Positions 1-7,205 of a stretch of 44,189 bases of DNA are shown here, piece after piece; the stretch's first letter is position 1, and each line of letters begins with the position of its first letter. Under the pieces are notes generated by a model. The model saw only the letters and a list, made by a program, of their open reading frames with translations. It made no database searches and was not told where the DNA came from. The DNA comes from Clostridium sp. AM34-11AC (lineage in GTDB: Bacteria; Bacillota; Clostridia; Lachnospirales; Lachnospiraceae): the NCBI RefSeq assembly GCF_003435375.1, contig NZ_QWGL01000026.1, positions 1-44,189 on the forward strand. The letters are read 5' to 3'. Position numbers and translations under genes: made by a program.

Positions 1-57
1 AGAATTGGTGGTAGACAATCATTCATGCGTTTGTCGTGGGAAAGAGAACAGCACAGA

Positions 58-86
58 TTGACAAAATTATTTTCATGCTTTACACT
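58..86 (+). promoter_or_regulatory. Sigma-A-type promoter
   Basis: TTGACA (58-63), a 17-nt spacer and TACACT (81-86) precede the 90-codon gene at 160. The 5' UTR then carries a short hairpin (TCCCGG / CCGGGA, about 104-128). No activity data; read from consensus only. Confidence 0.65.
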
Positions 87-159
87 TTAAATTACAGAAC
101 ACTTCCCGGAACCAAGAACTGCCGGGAGAAATATGAAACGAAAGTAAAGGAGAACTCTA

Positions 160-432
160 ATGAAAAAACGGGGCGACTATTTAAAGAAAGCATATTATCA
201 CTTAATGAAGATCGAGCAGAAGAAAAACAAGATCCTTCAGGTGGAGAACTATGGCGAGATCAACGCGGAGTTAAACCGCAAGTTCGCGAAGGGCGAGTAT
301 TTCGATTCCAGCGAAGTTTATGTTGAGGACGGTTACCTCTGCGTGGGCGAAGGTTTCTTCCGCCTTTCCGGAAAAGAGCAGGACGCTCTGATTGAGTATC
401 TCTGCCCGGAAGAGGACAGCACTGAAGAATAA
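160..432 (+). CDS. Small hypothetical protein (90 aa)
   Basis: A 90-residue, highly charged soluble protein that I do not recognise. The start is supported by AAAGGAG about 7 nt upstream of ATG. There is no signal peptide or membrane segment. The N-terminal third is basic and helical (KKAYYHLMKIEQKK), the C-terminus is acidic. It sits alone between a good promoter (58-86) and a strong terminator (468-520), so it is probably a monocistronic, genuinely expressed gene. Function unknown. Confidence 0.75.
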   Translation: MKKRGDYLKKAYYHLMKIEQKKNKILQVENYGEINAELNRKFAKGEYFDSSEVYVEDGYLCVGEGFFRLSGKEQDALIEYLCPEEDSTEE

Positions 433-467
433 ATGAAGATAAAAAAGAATGTGTCTTCCTGTTAAAC

Positions 468-520
468 AAAAAAGATACCGGTATGAGCTGTGCGTTTCGC
501 GGTCATACCGGTATCTTTTT
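468..520 (+). terminator. Rho-independent terminator
   Basis: AAAAAGATACCGGTATGA pairs with TCATACCGGTATCTTTTT around a 17-nt loop. The A-tract on one side and T-tract on the other allow it to work in both directions. It closes the gene at 160-432. Confidence 0.85.
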
Positions 521-578
521 ATATGAGCACGGCATAGAAAAAATAGTCAGCCTCTGCACTGCGTGGACGTGCGAATTC

Positions 579-824
579 TTATAAAATGCAAGTCAGACTT
601 TTGATAAATGCGTCTTTCTCTGCAATCTCAGCCGCATTTGCGAGGAACTCAGCGATACCGCTGGTGGTCTCCTCGTCAGCCTCATAAAAAACAGCCCATG
701 TGTAGAATACGCATTTTAAATGCTCCATCTCGTCTTCGCCGGCCTTTGCCAGAGCGATCATCTTATCAATGAATTCTTTTTCAGAAACTCCAGTGGTTGG
801 AAATTCTGCTGGTGTAAAATCCAT
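579..824 (-). CDS. Small hypothetical protein (81 aa)
   Basis: An 81-residue, acidic, mostly helical soluble protein of unknown function. AAAGGAG lies about 9 nt before the ATG on the minus strand. It follows the two small minus-strand genes at 896-1367 with a gap of about 70 nt and could be the last member of that small operon. No motif, signal peptide or membrane helix is visible. Confidence 0.65.
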   Translation of the reverse strand: MDFTPAEFPTTGVSEKEFIDKMIALAKAGEDEMEHLKCVFYTWAVFYEADEETTSGIAEFLANAAEIAEKDAFIKSLTCIL

Positions 825-895
825 AGCTGCAAACTCCTTTCCTGTGATCCGGACTTGGATCGTAGTGCGTGATGATTCGGGATCCTCACGATCAC

Positions 896-1210
896 TTAAG
901 TGTTTTCATATCCGAGCTTCAGGGTGACCAGAGAATCATCATCCAGAACCTCGCCCTTTTTGTAGATATAATCGCGGATCAGCACTTTCAGCTTTTCGTC
1001 AACGGCAGAACTCGAATAGATCGTGTCCGGAACCGACTTTACGAATTCCTTGAGATCTGTTCCGGCAGTTCCCTCCGGACACGGAAGCGAAGCCTGACGG
1101 CACGCCATGCCGACTGCGCAGGATAATTCCATATGGTTGATCAGTCTCGCCGGTGTCTCAAAATTTTTGATCTTAATTTTCACGGACATCGGGACAAGCG
1201 TATGTACCAT
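896..1210 (-). CDS. Hypothetical protein (104 aa)
   Basis: A 104-residue soluble protein that I do not recognise. The longest frame starts at 1243, but AAAGGAG sits 8 nt before the ATG at 1210, so I use that start. Its 5' end overlaps the 3' end of the small coiled-coil gene at 1173-1367 by 38 nt, so the two are probably translationally coupled. The N-terminal part (VKIKIKNFETPARLINHM) looks like a beta-strand followed by a helix; no family can be named with confidence. Confidence 0.6.
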   Translation of the reverse strand: MVHTLVPMSVKIKIKNFETPARLINHMELSCAVGMACRQASLPCPEGTAGTDLKEFVKSVPDTIYSSSAVDEKLKVLIRDYIYKKGEVLDDDSLVTLKLGYENT

Positions 1211-1367
1211 CGGACGGATCTCCTTTCTGTCCCTCGCGTTCACGGACCATCTTCCAGATCAGGTCGTGCATCCACTGGACGGTCTCCTGAAGCTTTGAAT
1301 TTTCGTCCTTTAAACGGGCAATTTCGGCTTCCAGTTCCTGGATTTTTGCATCTTTTTCTTCGGACAT
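1173..1367 (-). CDS. Small coiled-coil protein (64 aa)
   Basis: A 64-residue protein that is largely one predicted coiled coil (heptads in QELEAEIARLKDENSKL) followed by a short polar tail. The start is set by GGAGG 8 nt upstream of ATG at 1365-1367; the longer frame reaching 1415 has no ribosome site. It is the first gene after a minus-strand promoter (1406-1434) and overlaps the following gene by 38 nt. Function unknown; the size and shape suit a small oligomerisation or adaptor protein, which is inference only. Confidence 0.6.
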   Translation of the reverse strand: MSEEKDAKIQELEAEIARLKDENSKLQETVQWMHDLIWKMVREREGQKGDPSDGTYACPDVREN

Positions 1368-1405
1368 GGTAAAAACCTCCCTGAAAACTGTATGAGAACA
1401 GAACA

Positions 1406-1434
1406 AGTATAACATCAGAATGGAAACATGTCCA
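1406..1434 (-). promoter_or_regulatory. Sigma-A-type promoter, minus strand
   Basis: Read on the minus strand: TGGACA, 17-nt spacer, TATACT, ending about 40 nt before the coiled-coil gene start. It would drive the minus-strand set 1367-579. Confidence 0.6.
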
Positions 1435-1470
1435 GTGGAGGAGCGGGCAAAACAGGCGGAAAAAGAATGA

Positions 1471-1499
1471 TTGATTCAAGTGTGACTTTGAGATATAAT
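1471..1499 (+). promoter_or_regulatory. Sigma-A-type promoter
   Basis: TTGATT (1471-1476), 17-nt spacer, TATAAT (1494-1499), about 50 nt before the AEC transporter gene. Confidence 0.7.
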
Positions 1500-1551
1500 A
1501 AACTTTGTTTCTATTTCTGCGAGAAAATACATAAAAAGAGGAACATGAAAT

Positions 1552-2469
1552 ATGAGTTCAGTTTTACTAAAAGCGGGCTGCTTTTTCCTGATCATCCTGA
1601 TGGGATATGGTCTGAAAAAAATTGGTCTTTTAAGCCAGTCGGATCTTCCGGTCTTCTCGAAGCTCGTCACGAAGATCACACTCCCGGCAGCGATCATCCA
1701 TAACTTCAGCCAGGCGACCATGGATGTCTCCATGCTGGTGATCGTGCTGATCGGTTTCCTGTGCAGCGGTGCGTATGCGGTGATCGGATACGGACTTTTT
1801 GCGAAAGGGACGAGGGATCAGAAGGCGTTTGGCCTCGTAAATGCGTCGGGATACAATATCGGCTGCTTTACGATGCCTTTCGTCCAGGGATTCTTAGGAG
1901 CGCCGGGCGTGGCCTGTACCAGCCTTTTTGATACGGGAAACGCGGTGGTCTGTACTGGTGGTTCCTACGCGGTGGCTGTGTCAGTGGCAGGAAAAGGCGG
2001 TGCCGGAGATAAGCATCAGATCCGCAGGATCGTGATCCAGCTCTTAAAATCCATCCCGTTTGACTGCTATGTAATTATGACAGCACTGACGATGGCGGGA
2101 CTCCGTATTCCGGTCTTCATGGACCAGGTAGCTGAGACTGTGGGGAACGCCAACACCTTCCTCTCCATGACTATGATCGGCCTCGGACTGGAGTTACATA
2201 TGACAAGAGAGCAGACGGGCAGTGTCGCAAAAATCCTGGGAACAAGATTTGCGGTTTCCGCAGTCCTGGCAGTTCTGTTTTACCGGTTTTTGCCGTTCTC
2301 CCTGGAGATCCGCAGAACCCTGGCGATCCTGATGTTCGGCCCGGTATCGGCCCTTGGCGTTCCGTACACCTCCATGCTTGAGGGAGATGTGAACCTTGCC
2401 AGCGCGGTGAACTCGGCATCAATCATTCTCGGAATCGTGAGCCTGACAGCGGCGATCATCATCTTCTAA
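1552..2469 (+). CDS. AEC-family membrane transporter
   Basis: A 305-residue integral membrane protein of the auxin efflux carrier (AEC/Mem_trans) family. Members move small organic anions such as malate out of or into the cell; the substrate cannot be told here. About ten hydrophobic segments are visible, with the family's N-terminal pattern (MGYGLKKIGLLS, then a proline in KITLPAAII) and a glycine/proline-rich centre (NASGYNIGCFTMPF). Length matches the family (about 300-310). ATG lies about 9 nt after AGAGG. It appears monocistronic. A small palindrome (GCGGTAT/ATACCGC, 2492-2510), flanked by direct TGCATAG repeats, follows the stop. Confidence 0.88.
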   Translation: MSSVLLKAGCFFLIILMGYGLKKIGLLSQSDLPVFSKLVTKITLPAAIIHNFSQATMDVSMLVIVLIGFLCSGAYAVIGYGLFAKGTRDQKAFGLVNASGYNIGCFTMPFVQGFLGAPGVACTSLFDTGNAVVCTGGSYAVAVSVAGKGGAGDKHQIRRIVIQLLKSIPFDCYVIMTALTMAGLRIPVFMDQVAETVGNANTFLSMTMIGLGLELHMTREQTGSVAKILGTRFAVSAVLAVLFYRFLPFSLEIRRTLAILMFGPVSALGVPYTSMLEGDVNLASAVNSASIILGIVSLTAAIIIF

Positions 2470-2554
2470 GAAATTTATAGTCGTGCATAGGGCGGTATCA
2501 GATATACCGCGGAGGCTCTGCATAGCTGTATCACACAAAATAAGGAGGAACACA

Positions 2555-3124
2555 ATGGAATTACGGAACGAAAAGGACGCGCGGTTTATCATCCGGCATC
2601 ATGTGACGGAAGAAAAGCTGCTTCATCTGGAAAAGGGAGTCCGGAAACTCGGTTTCCAGTCCGGCGGAAAGAGGATCATGTCGATCTTTCTTGGGCTTTT
2701 CCTGCTCTGCATGGCAGCAAAAGTCGTAATCGGAGGAACGATCGGGGACGCACTCATGATGATCGGCATTCTCTGTGCCATGGGATTCGTGTTTGGAACC
2801 TATGCCCTTTTGAAAGGCTGGCTGGACGCGAAAAAGCAGATCCATCTCCAGTTCGAGGCGGGGAGGATGGAAGATAACTATCAATGGGAATACCGCTTCT
2901 ACGAGGACGGATATGAGGTTATCGGAAAGAATGAGAAATCCCGTGTGCAGTATAAAAACGTGGGACGCCTTATTGATATGTCTGGTATGTATGTGCTGGT
3001 GGAGCGCGGAAATGTGGTGCGTTACTTCATGAAAGATGACGCGGTTCAGGGAAATTCCGCGGAGCTTGCGGGATTTCTGACAGAGAAATGTCATCTTCCG
3101 ATGGAACGGATCACAGTACGATAG
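2555..3124 (+). CDS. YcxB-like membrane protein
   Basis: A 189-residue protein with two adjacent transmembrane helices (about residues 44-62 and 67-88) followed by a soluble C-terminal domain. That domain carries the pattern seen in YcxB-like proteins: an aromatic/acidic strand (YRFYEDGYEV), then a strand ending in YKNVGRLIDM and a hydrophobic strand (MYVLVERG). The start at 2555 follows AAGGAGG by 6 nt; the longer frame from 2483 lacks a ribosome site. The gene is followed 10 nt later by a similar gene, so the two form an operon. Family function is unknown. Confidence 0.75.
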   Translation: MELRNEKDARFIIRHHVTEEKLLHLEKGVRKLGFQSGGKRIMSIFLGLFLLCMAAKVVIGGTIGDALMMIGILCAMGFVFGTYALLKGWLDAKKQIHLQFEAGRMEDNYQWEYRFYEDGYEVIGKNEKSRVQYKNVGRLIDMSGMYVLVERGNVVRYFMKDDAVQGNSAELAGFLTEKCHLPMERITVR

Positions 3125-3134
3125 GAGGTGCGGA

Positions 3135-3749
3135 ATGGAACCAATATACGCAGTAAAATCTACATATGACGAAGATATGTTTTATCACCAGGTCGTGGCT
3201 TCCAAGCCGCGGATGATGCCGAAGGAGGGGGATGGGAAGAAGATCAAGTTCCAGCTTCCTGATTTCGGGCTGAAAGATACATTGATGGCGCTTCTTGTGG
3301 GCGCAGCTGTTTACATGGCATTCGGACAGCTTGAGCAGTCCACGAGGATCCTGCAGGCGGTGCTCTGCGGACTTGTGGCGGCTGTGGTGCTGCGGCGAAT
3401 GAATGAGAGACAAAACGGGGAGACTTCCGGGAAGAAGGCGAATTCCGTATCGGCTGATAAAAATCAGGCCCTGCAGCTTCTGGAGAGTTCCGGATTAAAG
3501 GGTGACCGCTGCACTATGAATTTCTACGAGGACACCTTTACGGTGGAGCGGCCGGGCATCATTACGGAGTACCAGTACGAGGGAATCGCATGGATCAAGG
3601 AGACCAGCAAGTATTACATGGTCTTTTGGAACAGATCCCTTGCGATCCCTGTGGAGAAGGCGGGATTCTACCGCGGAAAGAAGGAGACATTCGGATCTTT
3701 CCTTGAAAAACGGTGCAATAAGGTGATCGAGAAGGTAAGAAACGTATAG
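3135..3749 (+). CDS. YcxB-like membrane protein
   Basis: A 204-residue paralogue in architecture of the preceding gene: N-terminal soluble stretch, two hydrophobic helices (about 50-66 and 72-88), a polar linker, then the YcxB-like domain (MNFYEDTFTVERP, YQYEGIAWIKE, YYMVFWNRSLAIPVEK). AGGAGG lies about 6 nt before ATG and the gene starts 10 nt after its neighbour stops. Function unknown. The tandem pair suggests a heteromeric membrane complex or a duplicated gene; this is inference. Confidence 0.75.
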   Translation: MEPIYAVKSTYDEDMFYHQVVASKPRMMPKEGDGKKIKFQLPDFGLKDTLMALLVGAAVYMAFGQLEQSTRILQAVLCGLVAAVVLRRMNERQNGETSGKKANSVSADKNQALQLLESSGLKGDRCTMNFYEDTFTVERPGIITEYQYEGIAWIKETSKYYMVFWNRSLAIPVEKAGFYRGKKETFGSFLEKRCNKVIEKVRNV

Positions 3750-3828
3750 AGGGACGAAGGACCATTTCTATATGGAAGTCCATAGCTCCGGACGGCGGAG
3801 CTGTGTAAAATAAAATGGAGAGGATCTT

Positions 3829-4293
3829 TTGGGGATGAAAATTAAAAAAGAAGAGAAAATGCAGATCGAAAAGCTGCCGACACTGAAGTTGAAGTATACA
3901 CTGGTCGTGCCGTTCATGGGAATCGTGGATGCGCTGACTATGGGAAGCTTCTTTATGAATCCGGCGGCAGATGGAAAACTGCTCATCAAGGCGTTCTATG
4001 TGATCTGCGGAATTGCGGGGATTTTATTTGCACTGTGGGGACTTTTGTGGAAGACTACGATTGACGGCAAGACGATCAAGGTAAACCCGGTAATAGGAAA
4101 GAAAAAGGTGGTCCCGTTTTCAGATTTGAAAAAAGCGGTTGTTTATAAGAAGAAAAAGACGGGATCTATCGTGAGTTATGAGCTGATCGATAAGAATAAC
4201 CAGTCCATCGTTACGATCTATCCGCTTATGAAGGACAGCAGTACATTGATGGAGAGATTGAAACGCCTGAAATATCCGGTGGAGGAAGCGTAA
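3829..4293 (+). CDS. Small membrane protein with PH-like C-terminal half
   Basis: A 154-residue protein with two transmembrane helices (about residues 24-42 and 52-73) and a beta-rich C-terminal half (KTIKVNPVIGKKKVVPFSDLKKAVVYKKKK) resembling membrane-anchored PH-like or YcxB-like domains. The start is ambiguous: TTG at 3829 has GGAGAGGA 5 nt upstream, ATG at 3835 has it 11 nt upstream. It lies 79 nt after the second YcxB-like gene and probably belongs to the same functional set. No named family is recognised with confidence. Confidence 0.65.
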   Translation: MGMKIKKEEKMQIEKLPTLKLKYTLVVPFMGIVDALTMGSFFMNPAADGKLLIKAFYVICGIAGILFALWGLLWKTTIDGKTIKVNPVIGKKKVVPFSDLKKAVVYKKKKTGSIVSYELIDKNNQSIVTIYPLMKDSSTLMERLKRLKYPVEEA

Positions 4294-4294
4294 G

Positions 4295-4368
4295 GCAGAA
4301 ATCCCATCAGGGAAGCTGAACTGGAATGGATTTTTGCGCGTAACTATGAAGGTACTGAATAATTATGC
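4295..4368 (+). repeat. Structured intergenic repeat, partial copy 1
   Basis: This is the 3' half of a repeat also found at 10561-10686 and 13990-14115. It forms a first stem closed by GAAATCC / GGATTTT and a second palindrome GTAACTAT...ATAATTAT. It lies directly after the stop codon of the membrane protein gene. Confidence 0.75.
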
Positions 4369-4459
4369 TGGTTTTAGGAAAAATCCCGGGAGAGTGAATA
4401 CTTCGGGATCTTTCTGCGCATAATGACCTCTGATGAAACAGGAAAAAGGAGGCCATTTT

Positions 4460-4774
4460 ATGACAAAACTGGATTGTACCGTGACGACATGTGTCCATAA
4501 TGCGGAGAAGTGCTGCTGCAAGAGCGGAATCCTCGTGGAGGGAGCGCAGGCGAAGAACTGCTGTGATACCTGCTGCGGAAGCTTTGAGGAGAACAGGGGC
4601 GGTCTTTTTAAGAATCTTTTTAAGACGCCGGAATCAAAGCTTGAGGTGGAATGTGATGTAGCGAACTGTCTCTACAATGATGACCATCAGTGCAGGGCAG
4701 AGCGGATCACGATCGCCGGGGACGGCGCCATGGCTGTCGGGCAGACGGAATGTGCAAGCTTTAGGGAGAAGTAG
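4460..4774 (+). CDS. DUF1540 protein with two cysteine-rich modules
   Basis: A 104-residue soluble protein with two copies of the DUF1540 module, at about residues 4-41 and 61-102. Each begins C-x4-C-x-(H/Y)-N and ends C-x-S-F; the first contains extra cysteines (KCCCKSG, NCCDTCCGSF). The cysteine spacing suggests metal binding, but no function is established for the family. The start at 4460 follows AAAGGAGG by 8 nt; the frame from 4433 has no ribosome site. It is closed by a strong terminator (4783-4842). Such proteins are frequent in clostridia. Confidence 0.85.
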   Translation: MTKLDCTVTTCVHNAEKCCCKSGILVEGAQAKNCCDTCCGSFEENRGGLFKNLFKTPESKLEVECDVANCLYNDDHQCRAERITIAGDGAMAVGQTECASFREK

Positions 4775-4782
4775 GAATAATG

Positions 4783-4842
4783 AAGGAACTGGCTGCGGAG
4801 AAAGCTGATGACAGCAGACTGACCGTTGCCGGTTCCTTTTTT
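4783..4842 (+). terminator. Rho-independent terminator
   Basis: AAGGAACTGGC pairs with GCCGGTTCC, followed by six T. It ends the DUF1540 gene. The 175 bases that follow, up to the infC promoter, contain nothing I can identify. Confidence 0.8.
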
Positions 4843-5017
4843 ACTTAGCAGGAAAGCCGCTGTTTTGCCTGAAAGAAAGGCACTATGGATTTGCGATATG
4901 GGTCTTTGCAAAGATAGATCCATGGGAGCAGTATGAAAGGTCTGTGGAGAATACCGGGCAGAATCATGGAAGGTGCACTTGAACCGAAAAAAGTATTGGA
5001 AATTCTGGGAAAAGTGA

Positions 5018-5046
5018 TTGACAAAACGATAGCGGTATAGTAAAAT
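5018..5046 (+). promoter_or_regulatory. infC operon promoter
   Basis: TTGACA (5018-5023), a 17-nt spacer and TAAAAT (5041-5046) lie about 200 nt upstream of the infC start, leaving a long untranslated leader. Confidence 0.8.
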
Positions 5047-5051
5047 AACAA

Positions 5052-5198
5052 AAGTTGTGAGAACAACTGACAGGAAAGCAGGTATCCGCCTCACCCTGGC
5101 ACGAGTAAGTGACCCGGGTTCATAGACATCGGTTTTTATCATGCAGCAGCATGCCAAACCAATGCAGTTACGAGCGGATAGTTACCTATCTGCTTTTT
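5052..5198 (+). ncRNA. infC-rpmI-rplT leader with attenuator
   Basis: The leader ends in an intrinsic terminator 48 nt before infC: GCGGATAG (5174-5181), TTAC loop, CTATCTGC (5186-5193), then TTTTTCTTTT. The upstream segment GGTATCCGC (5081-5089) is complementary to GCGGATA (5174-5180), and its GGT could also pair with ACC at 5184-5186 across a 3-nt bulge. That pairing would exclude the terminator. The arrangement fits the L20-controlled attenuation known for this operon in Bacillus. Assignment to that RNA family is inferred from position and pairings. A small hairpin (AGTTGT/ACAACT) lies at the 5' end. Confidence 0.7.
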
Positions 5199-5245
5199 CT
5201 TTTCTATCGACATATGTAGAGTATGAGAGTTGGAGGTGTACGGCT

Positions 5246-5752
5246 ATTAGCGAGTTAATGATTAACGAGCAGATCCGTGATAAGGAAGTTCGTTTAATTG
5301 GAGAAAATGGTGAGCAGCTTGGAATCATGTCTGCAAAAGACGCTTATAAAATGGCGAGAGACGCAGAACTGGATCTTGTAAAGATTGCTCCGGCAGCGAA
5401 GCCGCCGGTATGTAAGATCATTGATTACGGTAAGTACAAGTATGAGATGATCCGTAAGGAGAAGGAAGCGAAAAAGAAGCAGAAGACGATCGAGGTGAAG
5501 GAAGTACGTCTTTCCCCGAACATCGATACAAACGATCTTAATACAAAGATCGGATCTGCGAGAAAGTTCATCGAAAAAGGCAACAAGGTAAAAGTTACGC
5601 TTCGTTTCCGCGGTCGTGAGATGGCTCATATGAACCAGACAAAGTATATTCTGGATGATTTCGCTGAGAAACTTTCCGATATCGCTGTTGTCGATAAGCC
5701 TTCCAAGGTAGAGGGAAGAAGCCTGGTAATGTTTTTAACTGCAAAACGATAA
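5246..5752 (+). CDS. infC: Translation initiation factor IF-3
   Basis: IF-3 binds the 30S subunit and monitors start-codon and initiator-tRNA selection. The 168-residue product has the N-terminal domain (INEQIRDKEVRLIGENGEQLGIM), the lysine-rich linker (EKEAKKKQKT) and the C-terminal domain (VKVTLRFRGREMAH, then VEGRSLVMFL). I place the start at ATT (5246-5248): GGAGG (5232-5236) is 9 nt upstream, whereas the in-frame ATG at 5258 is 21 nt away. Rare AUU starts are a known hallmark of infC and give autoregulation, since IF-3 discriminates against them. The longer frame from 5141 runs through the attenuator and is not coding. First gene of infC-rpmI-rplT. Confidence 0.97.
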   Translation: MSELMINEQIRDKEVRLIGENGEQLGIMSAKDAYKMARDAELDLVKIAPAAKPPVCKIIDYGKYKYEMIRKEKEAKKKQKTIEVKEVRLSPNIDTNDLNTKIGSARKFIEKGNKVKVTLRFRGREMAHMNQTKYILDDFAEKLSDIAVVDKPSKVEGRSLVMFLTAKR

Positions 5753-5779
5753 GGGAACAATTTTAAGGAGGAAACAACA

Positions 5780-5977
5780 ATGCCTAAAATGAAAACAAGC
5801 AGAGCAGCTGCAAAACGTTTCAAAAAGACCGGAACTGGTCAGTTAGTGAGAAATAAAGCTTATAAGTCCCATATCTTAACTAAGAAATCCACAAAGCGTA
5901 AGAGAAATCTTAGAAAAGACATCGTTACCGATATCACAAACAGCAAGGTAATGAAGAAGATTTTACCGTATTTATAA
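5780..5977 (+). CDS. rpmI: 50S ribosomal protein L35
   Basis: A 65-residue, strongly basic protein of the large ribosomal subunit. It begins [17 protein letters not shown] and keeps the conserved KAYKSHIL segment; length is typical (64-66). AAGGAGG lies 9 nt before ATG. It starts 27 nt after infC and 37 nt before rplT in the standard order of this operon. Confidence 0.98.
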   Translation: MPKMKTSRAAAKRFKKTGTGQLVRNKAYKSHILTKKSTKRKRNLRKDIVTDITNSKVMKKILPYL

Positions 5978-6014
5978 TTTGTTTCGGAAGTAAGATTAAG
6001 GAGGAAATTAAGCA

Positions 6015-6371
6015 ATGGCAAGAATTAAAGGTGGCTTAAACGCCAAGAAGAGACATAACAGAGTGCTCAAGTTAGCCAAAGGTTACAGAGGAGCTCGTTC
6101 CAAACAGTATAGAGTAGCAAAACAGTCCGTTATGAGAGCATTAACAAGCTCCTACGCTGGCAGAAAAGAGAGAAAGAGACAGTTCAGACAGCTCTGGATC
6201 GCTCGTATCAACGCTGCAGCAAGAATCAACGGCCTTTCCTACAGCAAGTTCATGTACGGCTTAAAGCAGGCTGGTGTTGTTATGAACCGTAAGGTATTAT
6301 CCGATATGGCTATCAATGACGCAGAGGGCTTTGCAAAGCTTGCTGAGTTAGCAAAAACAAAACTGGCTTAA
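6015..6371 (+). CDS. rplT: 50S ribosomal protein L20
   Basis: A 118-residue basic protein needed early in 50S assembly. It begins [20 protein letters not shown] and has the [19 protein letters not shown] segment typical of L20. AAGGAGG precedes the ATG by about 8 nt. In Bacillus, L20 represses its own operon by binding the infC leader RNA; the leader at 5052-5198 is suited to the same control. Last gene of the operon, followed by a strong terminator. Confidence 0.98.
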   Translation: MARIKGGLNAKKRHNRVLKLAKGYRGARSKQYRVAKQSVMRALTSSYAGRKERKRQFRQLWIARINAAARINGLSYSKFMYGLKQAGVVMNRKVLSDMAINDAEGFAKLAELAKTKLA

Positions 6372-6388
6372 TTAGTCGATGAGAATAG

Positions 6389-6431
6389 AAAAAACCTTTC
6401 CGGTGGAGTGATCTGCCGGGGAGGTTTTTTT
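6389..6431 (+). terminator. Terminator of infC-rpmI-rplT
   Basis: AAAAAACCTTTCCGG pairs imperfectly with CCGGGGAGGTTTTTTT. Strong T-tract directly after rplT. Confidence 0.85.
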
Positions 6432-6468
6432 GCGTTTTTTGGGAGAGGCTCATAGTGGTGGGAGTTAC

Positions 6469-6684
6469 GCGCCGACGGGCCTCCGGGCGCGGACGCTTCA
6501 CGGGATTCCGGGAGGGTTCCTCTAAGCTCCCGGAAAAATGCTAAGGGCGGAGGTCCGAGGACACAACTCGCAACTTTCGTTGCTCAAACAAGTGTCCTCG
6601 GACCTCCAACGCATTTTCCTGCGAGCCAAGAGGAAACCAGCTCCCTCCACCCAGGCTCGTCCGTGCCCGGATGCCCGTCGGCGC
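6469..6684. repeat. Imperfect palindrome of about 216 bp, GC-rich
   Basis: Nested arms pair across the whole element. GCGCCGACGGGC (6469-6480) pairs perfectly with 6673-6684. CCGGGCGCGGACG (6483-6495) pairs with 6658-6670 with one mismatch. GGGAGGGTTCCTCT (6510-6523) pairs with an AGAGGAAACC...CTCCC segment. The 16-bp core GGAGGTCCGAGGACAC (6549-6564) pairs perfectly with 6592-6607. The loop holds a further hairpin, GCAAC tttc GTTGC. The block is much richer in GC than its neighbours, and the flank to 6808 is GC-rich too. No credible gene lies in it. It resembles a mobile or repeated intergenic element; copy number cannot be seen from this window. Confidence 0.8.
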
Positions 6685-6808
6685 TGTGTATTGGCGGGAT
6701 GAGGGAAGGAAAAGGAAGGGTGTGGAGGGAGAGATGGGATTGGCGGAAGCCAGACGATACGCGGGGCCCTTTGGGCGCCGCGGCATCGCGAGATTGTTGA
6801 TGTGAAAC

Positions 6809-6840
6809 TAAAAAAGGCTTAAGTCTTTCGACTTAAGCCT
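6809..6840 (-). terminator. Terminator of tRNA-Leu(CAG)
   Basis: On the minus strand AGGCTTAAGTC pairs with GACTTAAGCCT, followed by six T. It directly follows the tRNA 3' end. Confidence 0.85.
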
Positions 6841-6843
6841 TCG

Positions 6844-6927
6844 TGCAGAAGAAGGGACTTGAACCCTCATGATATTGCTATCACACGGACCTGAACCGTG
6901 CGCGTCTGCCAATTCCGCCACTTCTGC
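6844..6927 (-). tRNA. tRNA-Leu (anticodon CAG)
   Basis: An 84-nt class II tRNA on the minus strand. The acceptor stem is GCAGAAG / CTTCTGC with discriminator A. The anticodon stem CACGG/CCGTG holds loop TTCAGGT, giving CAG, which reads CUG. A long variable arm and a GGGTTCAAGTCCC T arm are visible. No CCA is encoded. It has its own promoter (6963-6991) and terminator (6809-6840). Confidence 0.95.
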
Positions 6928-6962
6928 ATCTCGTCAGATGACGTATCTCATTGACAAAACAT

Positions 6963-6991
6963 ATTATAGTATAAGGCGTGGGATTTGTCAA
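6963..6991 (-). promoter_or_regulatory. Consensus promoter of tRNA-Leu(CAG)
   Basis: On the minus strand TTGACA, a 17-nt spacer and TATAAT: a full consensus promoter 36 nt upstream of the tRNA. Confidence 0.85.
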
Positions 6992-7046
6992 GAGTTTTTT
7001 AAATATTGCTAAAAAAACATTTTTTTTAAAAAATTCAAAAAAGTAC

Positions 7047-7075
7047 TTGTCAAACAGAAAGAACTATGGTATATT
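7047..7075 (+). promoter_or_regulatory. Promoter of tRNA-Leu(AAG) copy 1
   Basis: TTGTCA, 17-nt spacer, TATATT, ending 44 nt before the tRNA. Copies 2 and 3 have TTGCCA as the -35. Confidence 0.7.
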
Positions 7076-7119
7076 AATATGCGTCGGTGAGAGATACAAA
7101 ATCTTGAAACACCCGATAC

Positions 7120-7203
7120 GCGGAAGTGTCGGAACTGGCAGACGAGCAAGACTAAGGATCTTGTGGTGGTTACATCGTGTGGGTTCAAGTCCCATCTTCC
7201 GCA
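7120..7203 (+). tRNA. tRNA-Leu (anticodon AAG), copy 1
   Basis: An 84-nt class II tRNA. Acceptor GCGGAAG / CTTCCGC with discriminator A; anticodon stem CAAGA/TCTTG with loop CTAAGGA, anticodon AAG. A long variable arm and T arm (TGGGTTCAAGTCCCA) are present. No CCA is encoded. A34 is expected to be deaminated to inosine by a TadA-type enzyme so that it reads CUU and CUC; this follows from known A34 tRNAs, not from this window. Confidence 0.95.
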
Positions 7204-7205
7204 CG

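Noticed and set aside
5141..5245. ATG-initiated extension of infC
   Set aside because: It would translate through the attenuator hairpin; the ATT at 5246 has the correct ribosome-site spacing and gives the normal IF-3 N-terminus.
6541..6786. Minus-strand frame of 81 codons in the GC-rich palindrome
   Set aside because: It runs through the arms of the inverted repeat, has low-complexity sequence and no ribosome site. Open by composition only.
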